From positions 1,674,001-1,738,000 of the forward strand of contig NW_024468912.1 of assembly GCF_011745365.1 (NCBI RefSeq): DNA of 64,000 bases, given 5' to 3'. Numbering within the stretch: the first letter of the stretch is position 1; every line of letters begins with the position of its first letter. The notes under the pieces are model-generated. The model made no database searches and was not told the DNA's origin. It saw only the letters and a list, made by a program, of their open reading frames with translations. Both the position numbers and the translations under genes were made by a program. This DNA is from Cryphonectria parasitica EP155. Taxonomy: Eukaryota; Ascomycota; Sordariomycetes; Diaporthales; Cryphonectriaceae. Positions 35,097 through 47,057 of the stretch are shown here, piece after piece.

Positions 35097-37950
35097 ATAT
35101 TGCTTCTCACGAAAAGGAGAGACTTGTGGCACTGTTTGAGCAGACTGCAGTGATCTGGCATTGTTGGTGATTGAGTACAATGGCGTTGGGATGATACCTG
35201 TGCAACTTGTAGACCGCATTGTGAGCCTTTTTAATTTTATTTTTGTAACTTAACCTCGCTTCTCCTGCCTAAATATCTATCACTCATTGTCTACCATTGA
35301 CAAAGCTGCTGTCAAAAACATTCTCCTTGCCTGCGCAGCCATCGACACTGCACTACTGTTATAGCCTCGTCTACATAGCACTGACTTGAGCAGCAAACGT
35401 TCGCCTTGCCTTGGCCCAACACTATGAATTGGTGATTAGTACGACAAAATAGAGTTGAGGCTCCGTTTATCGAGCAAGGGAAGCATTGCAACGGCCCCCC
35501 CCCCCCCCCAAAAAAAAGTGATAACTTACCATCCCCCGTTCAAGCTTAGGGGGGGGGTGTTGGTGGGTATCCGTCCTGCAAGCCCAAGGTTCTGACAAGA
35601 TTGCGCTAAGAGATACTTCATTTCTTTTCCCTCCCAAGATTTCCCTGCTGCGGCTGAGTTAATCACCCGAACCTTAAGCCATTTCAGGATGGTGACGAAA
35701 AACATTGCAGCGGTCTAGGAAAGTATGGGAGGAAGGGTAGGTTGGGAAAACCTGAGCTACTGAGTGAGTAAGTACCATATTGAGTACTCAAGTACTTTTT
35801 AGTGAGTGGTGATAGGATAGAAGACATCATCTCTATCTCTCTCCACAGCAGGCCGCCGTCGGAAATTAATTTCCACACACACACTTACAATCTGTGCATG
35901 CATGGGCGAGATAGATAGCAGCGTTGCTTTTCTTTTGAATTTCCTTCTTTTTTTTTTTCCCCTTCTTTCCCGAATGTGTCCACGATAGGGTGGGGGGTTA
36001 ACTCATCCCATATCTATTTCGGTGGTCTTTCTTTTCTTCTTCTGTTTTGCTTGTAGCCAGCGACCAGAGTAGGTTGCTTCGCTTTAGTTGGTGGGCCAAT
36101 CCCTCTCCTCCTTGGCAGCTGGTTGAGGCCATATAATTTAGTCGAGACTTGGCAACGGCGGGTCACCTCCCGCCGCACCGTCGAGATGTGAACACAGCTT
36201 CCTTCTCCTCTTTCTTCCTTTCTCTGTGACTGTAAAGGGCCGACGAAGAATATGTGTGTGGAAGGGGGGGGGGGGGATCAGAAAAGGACTGATGTTTTGA
36301 ACAAAACAAAATAGACAGGCTGGGACGGGACATGCTCCGGAAGAGATTCCTCCTCCTCCTCCCCTCCGGGAGATACCATCTCTGCACAGGCTCCGGATCC
36401 CGCTCCCAGTTTGGGATGGCCAAGTGCGTGAAATCTATTGCTTGCAGATGCTTAGGTTATGGCAAGTCTTTCGACGGACAAACAATCAGGACGCAGTCCC
36501 GGATGAAGGGTAATCAGAGAACAATAGGATGGATTATACAGACATTAAAAAGAGACAGGCCGCAGGAAGGGTTGCCAAGGACGACGGCGTCGGGGTTCAG
36601 GGCCCTCCGCCCGTAATGTTTACCAGCATCCGGTCCCGGGCTGGGGACTACGAGGACTGACTATTGTAATTAGGTTGTTAAAAGTATCCTGCAGGATGGA
36701 GTAGTGTGGCAATTAGAGAAGGAGATCAACCCATCCACCCGCCCAACGGACGGGTTTAGATACGACTGCATTAGCACAAGACGTGTAGAACGGGGGTTTG
36801 TCTACAATCAAACACGGAAGAGGCCCAGGGAAGAAGGCGAGACGAAATTATTTGAACATAGTTGGATTGGATCGATCATCCATCTAATATCTACCCCCTC
36901 CATCAAGACGTCCGTATGTACAATCATCCAAACAGAGCGTCTCGCTCAGCTGGTGGTGCTCTCTCATTTGAACATTTCAAGACTTCTCTTTTCTGCATGA
37001 TCCAAGAGTCCACGCTTGCGCAGAAGAAAAAGGCGCCAACCTGATAGACAACCCCCGCCATGAAACACCCCAGGAGACAGAGCCAGTCTCTTGTGCTCAA
37101 AAAAAAAAAAAATCGATCAAACAAAATGCTCTTTGGTTTGAAAGTCTATCCCAAACAATCGCCAATAAACTGAGTGAAATCGGGAAGGAATGTTTGTGAA
37201 TACATTTCCTCAACGCCTGGAATAATGTGTGGGCGTGGGTGGGTGTAGTAGTATGAAACACCTCCGATAGGTGCATGTATGCGAAAGCAGCGCCGCATGT
37301 AACTCTGAACGCCATGGGCAAAAATGTCTCCCTGACCGCCGTATGCAATGCAAAAGTCTGTGTATATCGAGCGTTTGTGTAAATGATCATTGTCAAGTAT
37401 TGTGTCGTGTCCTGGGTCCTTGGGGTGCAGGTGCGCACCCGAACTGATCCCACCGAGAATTATGCATTATCATTCGCCGTGGAGATGTGGAAGGACCGGC
37501 AACAAAGAGAAAAAAGGTGCAGATAAATGGTTTGCAAAGTAGGCCACCGATAGAACGGGGCAGAAGCGAAGTACCAGTGTCGACGACCAGGCTCGGCACG
37601 GGAGAGATTGTGTACAAGACGCAATATATTGCGCATGTTGACGATAGTCGGACCTGGGCTGCTCGTAGGATGGGCGCATCCTGTAGCCATCCCGTCGGCT
37701 TGTGGCTGATCTAGTGAGGGTCTGGCCAGTGTTCCGAGCACGCTAAATTTGCTGCAGGGTCACGGCGCCCGAGGCGCTGATGCTCGGAATGGCGTGCTGA
37801 GGGCTGACGTTTCTTAGCCCTCAAGCTCAGACCACAGTCGATCGAGCAGCCCAGCTTGTTTCCTCGCCTGATCAATACTGGAACACCCGCGAGCAGAAGT
37901 GTGTTTTTGTGCGCGTGATGTAGGCAAGCAACATCGACAGCTCACGGCGC
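35097..37950. other. Long intergenic region
   Basis: 2.85 kb between two genes whose 3' ends face each other. A C15-A8 tract occurs at 35495-35517, a G-rich run near 35550, and poly-G near 36263. The ORFs are short and overlap on both strands. No RNA gene was recognised. Confidence 0.4.
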
Positions 37951-39642
37951 TCATGGCAGCCACACAAGCTCGATGACACCGTCAACCTGGCTCATTGGCC
38001 AGCCCTCGGCATCAACCCACCGTGCGTCCTTGGCTTTGCGCACGTACACCTGTGACACGGTGTTGTCCTCGTTCAGGGAGGCCGACTTCAGTTCCCAGGC
38101 GATCTTCTCGCCGGTCTTGAGGAGCGATCCACGCTGAGGCCCAAATGCGTGGTCCAGGAGCCAGTTCTTGTCGTCATTAGGGTTGAATGTCCTCTCGAAT
38201 TGATCCCAGTTGTAGTCGGCGCCCTCAGGGTACTGAGCAATGCTGTAGCCAGTGGACAGGACGAAATCGTCCTGGGTCATGAAGCGCTGCATGAAGCAAT
38301 CCTCACCGCAGATATGGGCGAGCTTCGTGTACTGGAAGGGATAAGCAATGTGGTAAGCACCGCCGTGGAAGTGGTGCAGCGAGAGGGGCTTGATGCCGCT
38401 CTCATAGAAACCGGACGGGTCATCATAGATGTCAAGTTGCCAGAGGTCGTTCTCGAGGCTCAACCGGACGTCGCTGTTCTCGTAGATGCACTTGCGGAGC
38501 AGGATGTCGCCTTGGGGCCCGTAGCCGGTGTCGGCCTCCTGAAGCTTCTCTGCCGTCTTGCACTGATCGTAGAGCTCCGTGACCATCTGGCCCACAGGCA
38601 TGCTGATAAAGACGCCAGCGCCACCATATGCCTGTGATCCGTGGCGCTCGATCTGGGCGACGTTCTCGGAGAAGGTGCCAATGTACAGGGGCTTGGTCGG
38701 GTCATAGGCGGAGATGGCCTCGACAAGGGCGTTGGGGGAAGGGAAGAAGGTGTCGTCGTCGCACAGGACCAACCACTTCTTGTTGGGCCGCTCGCGGTGG
38801 TTGAACAGCGTTGGCACCAGCGTCAGGTAGCGGACAGCCATCTCCAGGGAGCTGTCCGAGTGGAACACGTCGGCATCAATTCCGACCTTGTGTAGCCGGT
38901 CCCACGCGTCGTACAGCTCGTCGTCCGTGGCATCAAGCAACAGGAGCACAAGCTTGCCCCCATTTGTGCTGCCATGGCTGTCCGTCAGCCAGTAGGTCCA
39001 GTCATCGATGGGGCTGGTCTCGCTGTCGGTGAAACGCTGGTAGGTAGTAGAAACGCCAAAGATAAAGTCGGTCAGGTTCGCAGTGTCGGGTGCGGGGGAC
39101 TTGGGGACAGGTACGACCAGAGGCTCCGGGCACTGCTCGTTCATGTTCTTCTTTCCAAGGTCGACAGTCTTGGCGGTGTTGGGCAGGAAGTACTGGTCCA
39201 GCTTGGTCATCCTCTGCCTGTCAATGTCCTGGCGCGAGACCTGGATGTAGCGCTTGAAGTATTCAAACTGCTCGCCAAGCTCATACCGGTCCTGCAGCTT
39301 CTTCAGGTGCTGAGTGTCATAGTTGCAGTTCATCATGGCGGAGGTGTTGGTTGGCACGCTGGGCCAGTAGTTGTCCGAGTCGAAACCGTGGAACTCGCTC
39401 GAGGAGTCCATGGGCCGCTGTGCTGTTATTGCCTGCTTGGCGGTGGTCGTTGCCTTGATGACGGCGGATCGCACGTCGTAGGTGTTGGCCTTCATGGTCA
39501 GGACGATCATGGCAATGACGAAGCCGGCGAGCAGGACTGCTCGGGAGAAAGGACTCCGCATGTTGAGGAAACGATGCGGAGGGGGCATTCTGGCACCCAT
39601 GATTTTGAGGTCTTTTGAGGAGAGGGAGATTGGTGAGTTCAT
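37951..39642 (-). CDS. Fringe-like glycosyltransferase, type II membrane protein
   Basis: Single exon, 563 residues. A cytosolic stretch of about 32 residues precedes a membrane anchor at 33-50 (SRAVLLAGFVIAMIVLTM), typical of Golgi glycosyltransferases. The metal- and sugar-nucleotide-binding DxD site is CDDDTFF with Asp295-297, preceded by the NKKWLVL strand and followed by YIGTFSENVAQ, GGAGVFISMPVG and the acidic GPQGDILLRKCIYE segment. This order is the one seen in fringe/GT31-like (DUF604-related) enzymes of filamentous fungi, which transfer a hexose, probably in beta-1,3 linkage, to glycans in the secretory pathway; the acceptor is unknown. The first Met is used, but a second ATG at residue 15 would also keep the anchor. 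Confidence 0.9.
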   Translation of the reverse strand: MNSPISLSSKDLKIMGARMPPPHRFLNMRSPFSRAVLLAGFVIAMIVLTMKANTYDVRSAVIKATTTAKQAITAQRPMDSSSEFHGFDSDNYWPSVPTNTSAMMNCNYDTQHLKKLQDRYELGEQFEYFKRYIQVSRQDIDRQRMTKLDQYFLPNTAKTVDLGKKNMNEQCPEPLVVPVPKSPAPDTANLTDFIFGVSTTYQRFTDSETSPIDDWTYWLTDSHGSTNGGKLVLLLLDATDDELYDAWDRLHKVGIDADVFHSDSSLEMAVRYLTLVPTLFNHRERPNKKWLVLCDDDTFFPSPNALVEAISAYDPTKPLYIGTFSENVAQIERHGSQAYGGAGVFISMPVGQMVTELYDQCKTAEKLQEADTGYGPQGDILLRKCIYENSDVRLSLENDLWQLDIYDDPSGFYESGIKPLSLHHFHGGAYHIAYPFQYTKLAHICGEDCFMQRFMTQDDFVLSTGYSIAQYPEGADYNWDQFERTFNPNDDKNWLLDHAFGPQRGSLLKTGEKIAWELKSASLNEDNTVSQVYVRKAKDARWVDAEGWPMSQVDGVIELVWLP

Positions 39643-42600
39643 TGGCCGCCTTGATGGTTCCTCGCTTGTGTAAGTGTTTGTGTTTTTGGGAGTTGGACCA
39701 ACCCTACTATACTGCTGGGTGCTCTCGTGTGTCTGTCCTCCTCTCGTACCTGGTCTTGCTTCGACACCGGAGTGAACCAGTGCACGAGCGTGTGTTCGTA
39801 GGGGAGTTGGGCGGTAAAGGTTCTCTTTCTTTTGGAATCCCAGTCGAATCTTCGAAATAGGGCCCGAGATTGCTTGGTCGACAGAGATGGTAGGATTTAT
39901 GACGGTTCGGTCTGGTTATCCAGAAAGGTGTTTGTACTGATGTGTCTCCGGTAGGATGGTTGAGCGACTGGTAGCAAACGAAGGACGAGACCGGATCAGG
40001 GTCAAACAAGAGCCGGCGACCAACAAAGCCACAGCAAGAGGTGAAGCAGGCTGGGGGCGGGCCGGTGAAAGGTCAGTCAGGTCAGGTCAGATCGAGTCTG
40101 AGGTCCGCTGATTGCACACAAAAAGGCGAGACAGGCGAAGGCCAGTTGACAAGGCCAAGGTGGATAGCGATGATGCACGCCGTAAGACGTAGGATCCAAC
40201 GAGGACAACAAGCAAAGACGAGACAACCAACAACAACAAAGTGGCAGGTATCTTTTATTCCCGTCCTGTTAGTCGTCTGTGGGGGAGAAGACGACAATGA
40301 AAAAAAAAAAAGGACAAAAAGGAAGTGTTGTGCTGCCACCAAAAAAAAAAGATGTACAACGAGAGAAATTAAGTAAAAAGGAAGTTCGAGAGAAATGGTC
40401 GGAAGATATGGTCAAGTACCCAAAAAATAAGTACTATGGTAGATTGGCACTTGGGGGGGGGATGGAGTAAAAAGGAGAGTGGGACGCAATTGGCGGGGAG
40501 GGGCGGCTAACAGACCAAGTCGACCAGGGGGGCACGGACACTACCAGTGATAGACAGTCAGACAGTGCCAAAAAGAGATGGCCTAGGTGGGCCGCTTGAA
40601 GATGATCAGGGCCTGGGTCAGAGTTACTGGTTGGCCTAGCAGCCAGAGAAATGGCTCCCCCAGCAGAACAGCAAAAAGACGGTGGATGTGTGCTATGACA
40701 GATAGCGATTAGAAGAAGGTAAGGTGAAAGTGGAAGAAGAGAGGTAGCGGTAAATGTGCCAAGGAGTAGCAGACATCCACTTTTGACATGAGCTTGCAGC
40801 AACCCCCTTTAAAATTATTTAATTAACACGGGAACATTTCCCTTATCTACTCCTCTCTCTTTCTCTTTCCCTCCCCCCAACGCAGCGTCTACGTTCACTG
40901 CCCCCCCCCCCCTCCCTCTTCCCAGTAACCTGCAGGGAGGGAGGGACGGGAGATCGGGAGGCAGAGGAGGCACCTGCAGGCCACAGGGCCCTGTACAGGG
41001 CAACAACAGCTCAGGGGAAATCAGCGGCTCCAGGGTTAGCCTGGTCGCAGACAGCCGAGATAAATTGGTCGTGCTAGGTGGTGCAGGCATTGTTGCAGGC
41101 AGCCCAAGCAAAACTCGGCAAGAGCCTGGCGCACACGCCAACAGGGATGGGTGGGTATCATCTCGTAGGCAGTAGCTAGCGCGCGCCGGCGGGGAGGTGG
41201 CAGCGCTGGATTTGCGGTACATGGGTACATGGTATCGAACCCTCTTCGGAAGGGGGTGCAGTGTGGCTGAAAACTTAGAAGGTACCGCACAGTACCTTCG
41301 TGTGAAGACGGCACTTGCAAATGCGTGACGACGGCAAGGGGCGCGGGAAGGAGCAATAGCAAGTATTTACTGTACAGTTATGATTCTAGAGAGGCAAAAC
41401 ATGTCAACCATTTGGTAAAGCTTGGAACCTGCACCAGCGACACGAGCGGGAGCCCATTCTTTTGCCCCCCCTTCCAAGCCACGACACAACATGTACGACA
41501 GTGCCTACATACGTAAGTCTGATTCATGGTACTGGGGTCGGGCCTGGGATAGAGTGGCTATTTTTACTATGGATAAAACAAGGCCTATACATGCGATACA
41601 TATCGATCTAATTGATGCGCGATATACCATGGTACATTGTCAAATTGTCCATCTAGGTCAGTTTTAAGCCTCAAACGCTTTCCGTCGATCTGTTCGGCAA
41701 AATTAAATCCTTCCACGCTTTGGAATGTGTACTTCAATTGTGCTATCACGTTTGTATGTTAGCTCACCACGACACATAGCACATAGCCTTATCCGTCCGA
41801 TCTTTTCTTGCAGAGGAAACCATGCTTTCGGAAAGTTGGCAGTAGGCACTAGAGCCAAGGTGGACTTGATAGAGGAGCCAAGTGAGGTCATCATGGCCTA
41901 CAGTACTACGATCATATCTCTTCCCTATCTCGACGGCGAGCCTCTAACCGCTATTTGCGAATCCGCACCAACAACAAGACAAGACCCTCTCTCTGTCATC
42001 ACCACGTTTTCAGCTCTCCTCCTTGTTTTTTCCAGGCGATCGCCGTCGCGTGGGGTCTCACGGCTCTTCAATTCGGCCCTGTTGTAAACTTGACCCATTT
42101 TTCCCACAAAAGGTCGCGACCCATCTTCAACATATCCACCACCACCGAACAGTTGATAGATCAGTCGATGCATGTGCGCACTCCCCAACCTCCTCCGACA
42201 CTGTTGTCGTCACGACAAGGCCTCAAGAAGAACAACAAGAGAAAAACTAGACGAAAAGGAATGTTTGGCACTCGGACCCCTAAGGCCTTGCTAACGGGAC
42301 CGGTCTTGTCGTCCCGTCTTTCAAAACGTGATGCGCTAGGTGACGCCGCAAATAGTAGCACACCTACGCATGCCCGCCCGGCCGCCTTCTTGGCGCTTTG
42401 AATATGATCACACTATAGTAGTAGCAGATAACTCTTTTGGGGAGGGCCGCCAATCGGACACAAAGCTTGTGCCATGTGGGAGGGAAAGAGAGTGTGTGAG
42501 GCTGCGGAGCAACATCGTGGGAAACCCTCAGGCGGTCCTTCTTCGTCGTAGTCGAAGGACTCTTAGTCCACAGCACATGTCAAGCAGCCACCAGAAAAAG

Positions 42601-45600
42601 GTTCACAAGGTAAAATTGCATAGACCGGGTCTAGATGGTGAGAGGGACCATCTTCAGCTTGGGGACACCGTTCCCTTCTCATCCCTGACCCGTTGGTCTA
42701 ACTTGATTGGGTATTTTCGTAAGTCCAGCCACACCTGATCAAAGATTTGCCGGCGCAGCAGCCACTGAGCTACCTACTTAGGTACCGCTGTACATAGTAT
42801 GCCCTCCCTCGTATGAAAAGTGGGCAGGTGTGTTGGGGTCAAATTCTCGCCTCTACGGGGGACCCACTGCCCGTTTCTGCAAAATCTTGATTGAGGCAAG
42901 TTCCCTGATCACGAATCATCTCCCTGCCACCGCGCCACCTTGACCACCAACCACTGATCCTCCCCCCCCCCCGTGTCTATCCAGAGACCTTATTTTTTTC
43001 CTTTTTTTTTCTTGCATCTCGTCCAAAATACGAGGGGCAGCTGATTGTCCCTCTCGTTTTTTACCTTTCCCTTTCCCTTCTCCTCCCTACTGATCATCTA
43101 GAGATCGAAAAGATCTGCAAGATCTGAACCAAGAAGAAGGGTGATTACGCAGTCCTCAAGTCAGATGCTCACACCAGTCTCGCCCCGTGGTCTCGAAAGT
43201 CGCGAGGCGGGGTTTTCGACCAAAAAAACATCCACGTAGCCTCTCACACACACATATATACACAGCCTTGCCAGTGCCGAAAGTTTCTAAATATTGATCA
43301 AGGGTCGCCACAGCGGGAGCCTGCATTCGTCATCGCCGCGACGCCCTGGTCCCGGCTACTTGTCTCCTCTGTCTTTCTTCTCCCGCTCTCCCACAGGGAG
43401 ACCAAGGGCCCACCGTGACGTGATCAGAACCGATTCAGGAACACGACAACAACACCATGGGGTCCGTAGCCCTCCCTTTGTGGACGTAAAGGAACAAAAA
43501 GAAAAAGAAAAAAATCAAGAGTGAAATCACTCCCTTGTTCAGAAGGCATGCCTAATTGGCGTTCGGTTCAGACGCCATGAGCCTCACATGGCCTCTTTCA
43601 AACGTTCGGAAGAAATGAGCATCGCCTTGGACCAATTTTCGGAAGGAGAAAGACTCGGAAGGGATCATCCTCTTTTTTTTTTGAAACAACCATCTCGACT
43701 GATCAAGACGGGTAGAGGCACGCAACGCAACACCACACCACACAACTTGCAGACAGACGGCGTATCGCATGGCTGCTTCAGAATTTTTGGGTCTAGCTTC
43801 CTTGCACCGGACCCGGACCCTGAAAGCCCATCGGCGAATATTCTGCCTGCATGGGTGTGTCTCCTGAAGATTACTTTGTAGTCGATCCTCCTTACTGCGC
43901 AAGGAAGCTCAAAAAGAAAAGGGAAAAAAGAGGAGCACCAAAGAAAAAAAAACTCCTCTCTCTATCTCTCCCTATCGAGTCAAGAGCAGGACGATGGAGG
44001 AGGAGGAGGATCCGGTCTGCCGATCATCCTTCATCTTGAAGGTATGCTCTGTGTCCAGTTCTGCGGTCGTCGGAAGAAAATGAGGTTTTCACAGTTGCAT
44101 AGGCACGCCTCTCCTATGCTAAGAACCCGTAGCGCGCCTTTCTTCCGCTGGGGGTTTACAGTACTCAATACTGGATGACCTGTCGTCTACATACAAACCC
44201 CTTGGCATCTCACGGGTCAAAGGTCAAATACAGTCTGGACTACATCATTCGACTGTCGTCTCATGTTTCAGCCAGTGGTAGCTTACACATATCACAATTT
44301 ACTGCATAGCTCAGTAATGCATACAAGGTATTGCGAGGTGGCCAGAGATTCGCTCACGACAGCCCCCTCCTCGCTCGCATGGATGCTCGCCAAACCAAGT
44401 CTTCGTACAGGGAAGGACTCGTCAGCTTGTGGCACATTCAGACTTCCCCAATGATCCATCGTGCCGTCTGCATCTGCCATCCTTCGGCTCAGGTGGTGGA
44501 TCATTACCCCGGGGCCCCGCTGAACTCTCCTAGAGGCAGCGACATGAGTGTGAAGGGGGGGGGGGAGGGAATACCCCCACCCCTATTACCATTGGTATTT
44601 GCCGCCAACGGCACCATTTTGCGACGAGCGGTCAGCGCGTTCTGTCACCCACATCGTTACCAGATTATCTAACTCGGAACCGGTAGAATCAGTCTCCCAA
44701 TGCAGGGAGAAAGAGAAACGCTCGTCAATGCATTTTTTTATTTTTTTTTGGCGAACGGCCTTCTTGGACTTGCCACTGCGGGGTGTCATGCAAAAGCATC
44801 GTGGCATTCCACCAATCTCTCACGCCATCAATCAATCTGCCACAGCATGGGCTAACGGGTTAATGGACAACGGACAGCTATTCTGCTAAAAGTTCATACG
44901 CCGTCGTCGTCCCACAGGGTTCCCTTGGTGCAGTAGCGCTAAGCATGGTAAATTCGAATCCCATGGCGCGAACACCAATAGAGGAAGCTTTTCTGGCCAC
45001 ACGGTTTCCTCATCTAGTAAGAATTCAGGTCGGGGTGAAGAGGGAGGCGTCGTCAGCTTAACGATAGGACGAGCTCTGTTTCTTGGAGAAAATCGCCTTG
45101 TTTCATCCGACTGCTTCATGGGACAATATGAGAGGCACACATATACACGCAACATGGTCTCAAGATCCCGAGCTGATTTGGATGATGACAAGCGGTGCAC
45201 AAGCGCGATGAGTAAGTTGTCGGACATTGAAACTGCCAAAAAATGAGAACACGAGCGCCTCACACTGCCTCAGCCCAGCTGACTGCCTGCTGGAACCTTC
45301 TGAGCTGAGACACTCCGGGCAGGAGGGGGTGCATTGCGTACACAGTTTGACCTCCCTTACGCGTCTTGTCAGCCAACGGAGGAGACGGAGAGCACTCGCT
45401 CGCGCTGTCACTGGCTGGAGACACCTCGGGCAGCTGCTAGGACAGCACCTCCCACGGGGCTGCTACGCTGCTGCAGTTCTGAAGCACACCATCCAATGCG
45501 ATGGCACTCACACGTGCATGCACACTCTTGAAACGAAACCGCCCATCGATTTAGGCTACCCGGCTCGGTCACTCGCACCAAGTTCACGTGCTGTTCAACA

Positions 45601-46440
45601 ATAGTGTATCAGCCTTCTGCGCATAAAGCAAAGGAGCCAGTCTTCCGTTCTAAATCCAGACCCGGCATGTGTATGACGCGAGCCCAGTCAAACTGACTGT
45701 GTGGCCGCCAACGGAGACAAGAGACCTGTTGGGCCGGCCGCCACCCGGTTCCGCCTGTGCAGCGACCGACTTGGCCGGGTCTCAGCAGATGTAAGATAAA
45801 GAGGTACGAGAGAAGCGAGACCAAGACTGTTCTATACTAAATAGTAATGGTAATCATTAGTCCCCAGCAAGACTGTATGTACTTGCTCTTTCGGGCTTAT
45901 ATGCACTTGGCCTCCCAACCATCCGCCGTCGCAACATTTCATCGTCGGTAAGTCAGGTCTAGGTCTCTTGGCTGGCTTCGGATTCAATATGCCGACTGTC
46001 CGAGATCATCAAGAGTCTTGGCCTGAACTCCCTTGCCGCTGTTAGCAGCACCAGCCCTCTACTATGTACAACACAGTAGTCGTCATAACACCATGTACAT
46101 TCTGCAGATGCCAAAATTCTATCCCATGTTTTGGGGCAACGGCGACTTGGGATAGAACCCCCTCGGCTCCAGCATCGTGATCCGCGTCGACGTTTAGCAT
46201 CTATCCTAGTTTGTGCATCAGAACGACTACGCAAGATCACACCAAGATTGCGAGTTCGCGCTCTCCTCTCACTCCCATCATTGTCGGCTATATCGGCGAG
46301 ACAGGTCGATCTGCGGGCAAGATGGTACTATAAAACAATCCCCAAGAAGGAGCTTGGTCGGCCAAATCGGTTTCGTCGAAACATGAAACAAACCCACCAA
46401 TGCACAGAACCCGAAAAAGGGAGGTTGTAAAGAAGCGGTA

Positions 46441-46490
46441 CACACACAGACACACACAGACATAGACACAGACAGGCACACACACACACA
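46441..46490. repeat. CA-rich microsatellite (imperfect)
   Basis: ACACAC runs broken by AGAC and GGCAC units over 50 bp; the antisense translation is a Cys/Val repeat artefact. Confidence 0.8.
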
Positions 46491-47029
46491 CCGCGCGGCC
46501 CTCCCAGAAATGTGCCCGCCGTGCAGATCTACCAGAGTACCATAGTACCATAGTCTGAACGTTTCAAAAACTCATCACCCTTGCAGAAGAGGGGACGCCC
46601 CTCCCAACTCCCCCATGCATCCCATCCCGCGGCTGACAGGCAGACCCACAGCCAATCTCCCCATTCCGGGGGCTTGCTCTCTATAATTTCAGGAGCCGAA
46701 CCAGTCCGGCTCCGCAAAAGGGAGATTTCGATGTCACGGCCCTTCCGGAAGCGCTGGGCTGCACGAGCTTCCAGAATCCTGGCCTGGGGGGGGTCCAGAC
46801 CAACGAGGAACGGAAGGGGAGGTCTTTAACCGTTGACCTCTCATGTGCAATCGAGAAAACCTGGGGAAGCGTTTCACGAAATGGCAAAGGCAGTCATTAT
46901 TTCGTCTGCGAACAGGTATGCATGAACCGGTCTCGGTAAGAGATGTGTTTCCCAGCACCTCACACCACCCCCGTGGATGGGTTGAATCTGGCAAGTGGGT
47001 AGAGTGGCCTCGGCTACTTTACATCATCT

Positions 47030-47057
47030 CACACACACACACACACACACACACACA
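47030..47057. repeat. (AC)n microsatellite
   Basis: About 14 perfect AC units in a row, in the gene-poor interval. Confidence 0.9.

Noticed and set aside
44920..44990. TTCGAATCC-containing stretch resembling a tRNA T-loop
   Set aside because: No acceptor, D-arm or anticodon stem pairs could be drawn around it.
46278..46551. Cys/Val-rich ORFs on - that resemble a repeat protein
   Set aside because: They are translations of the CA microsatellite.
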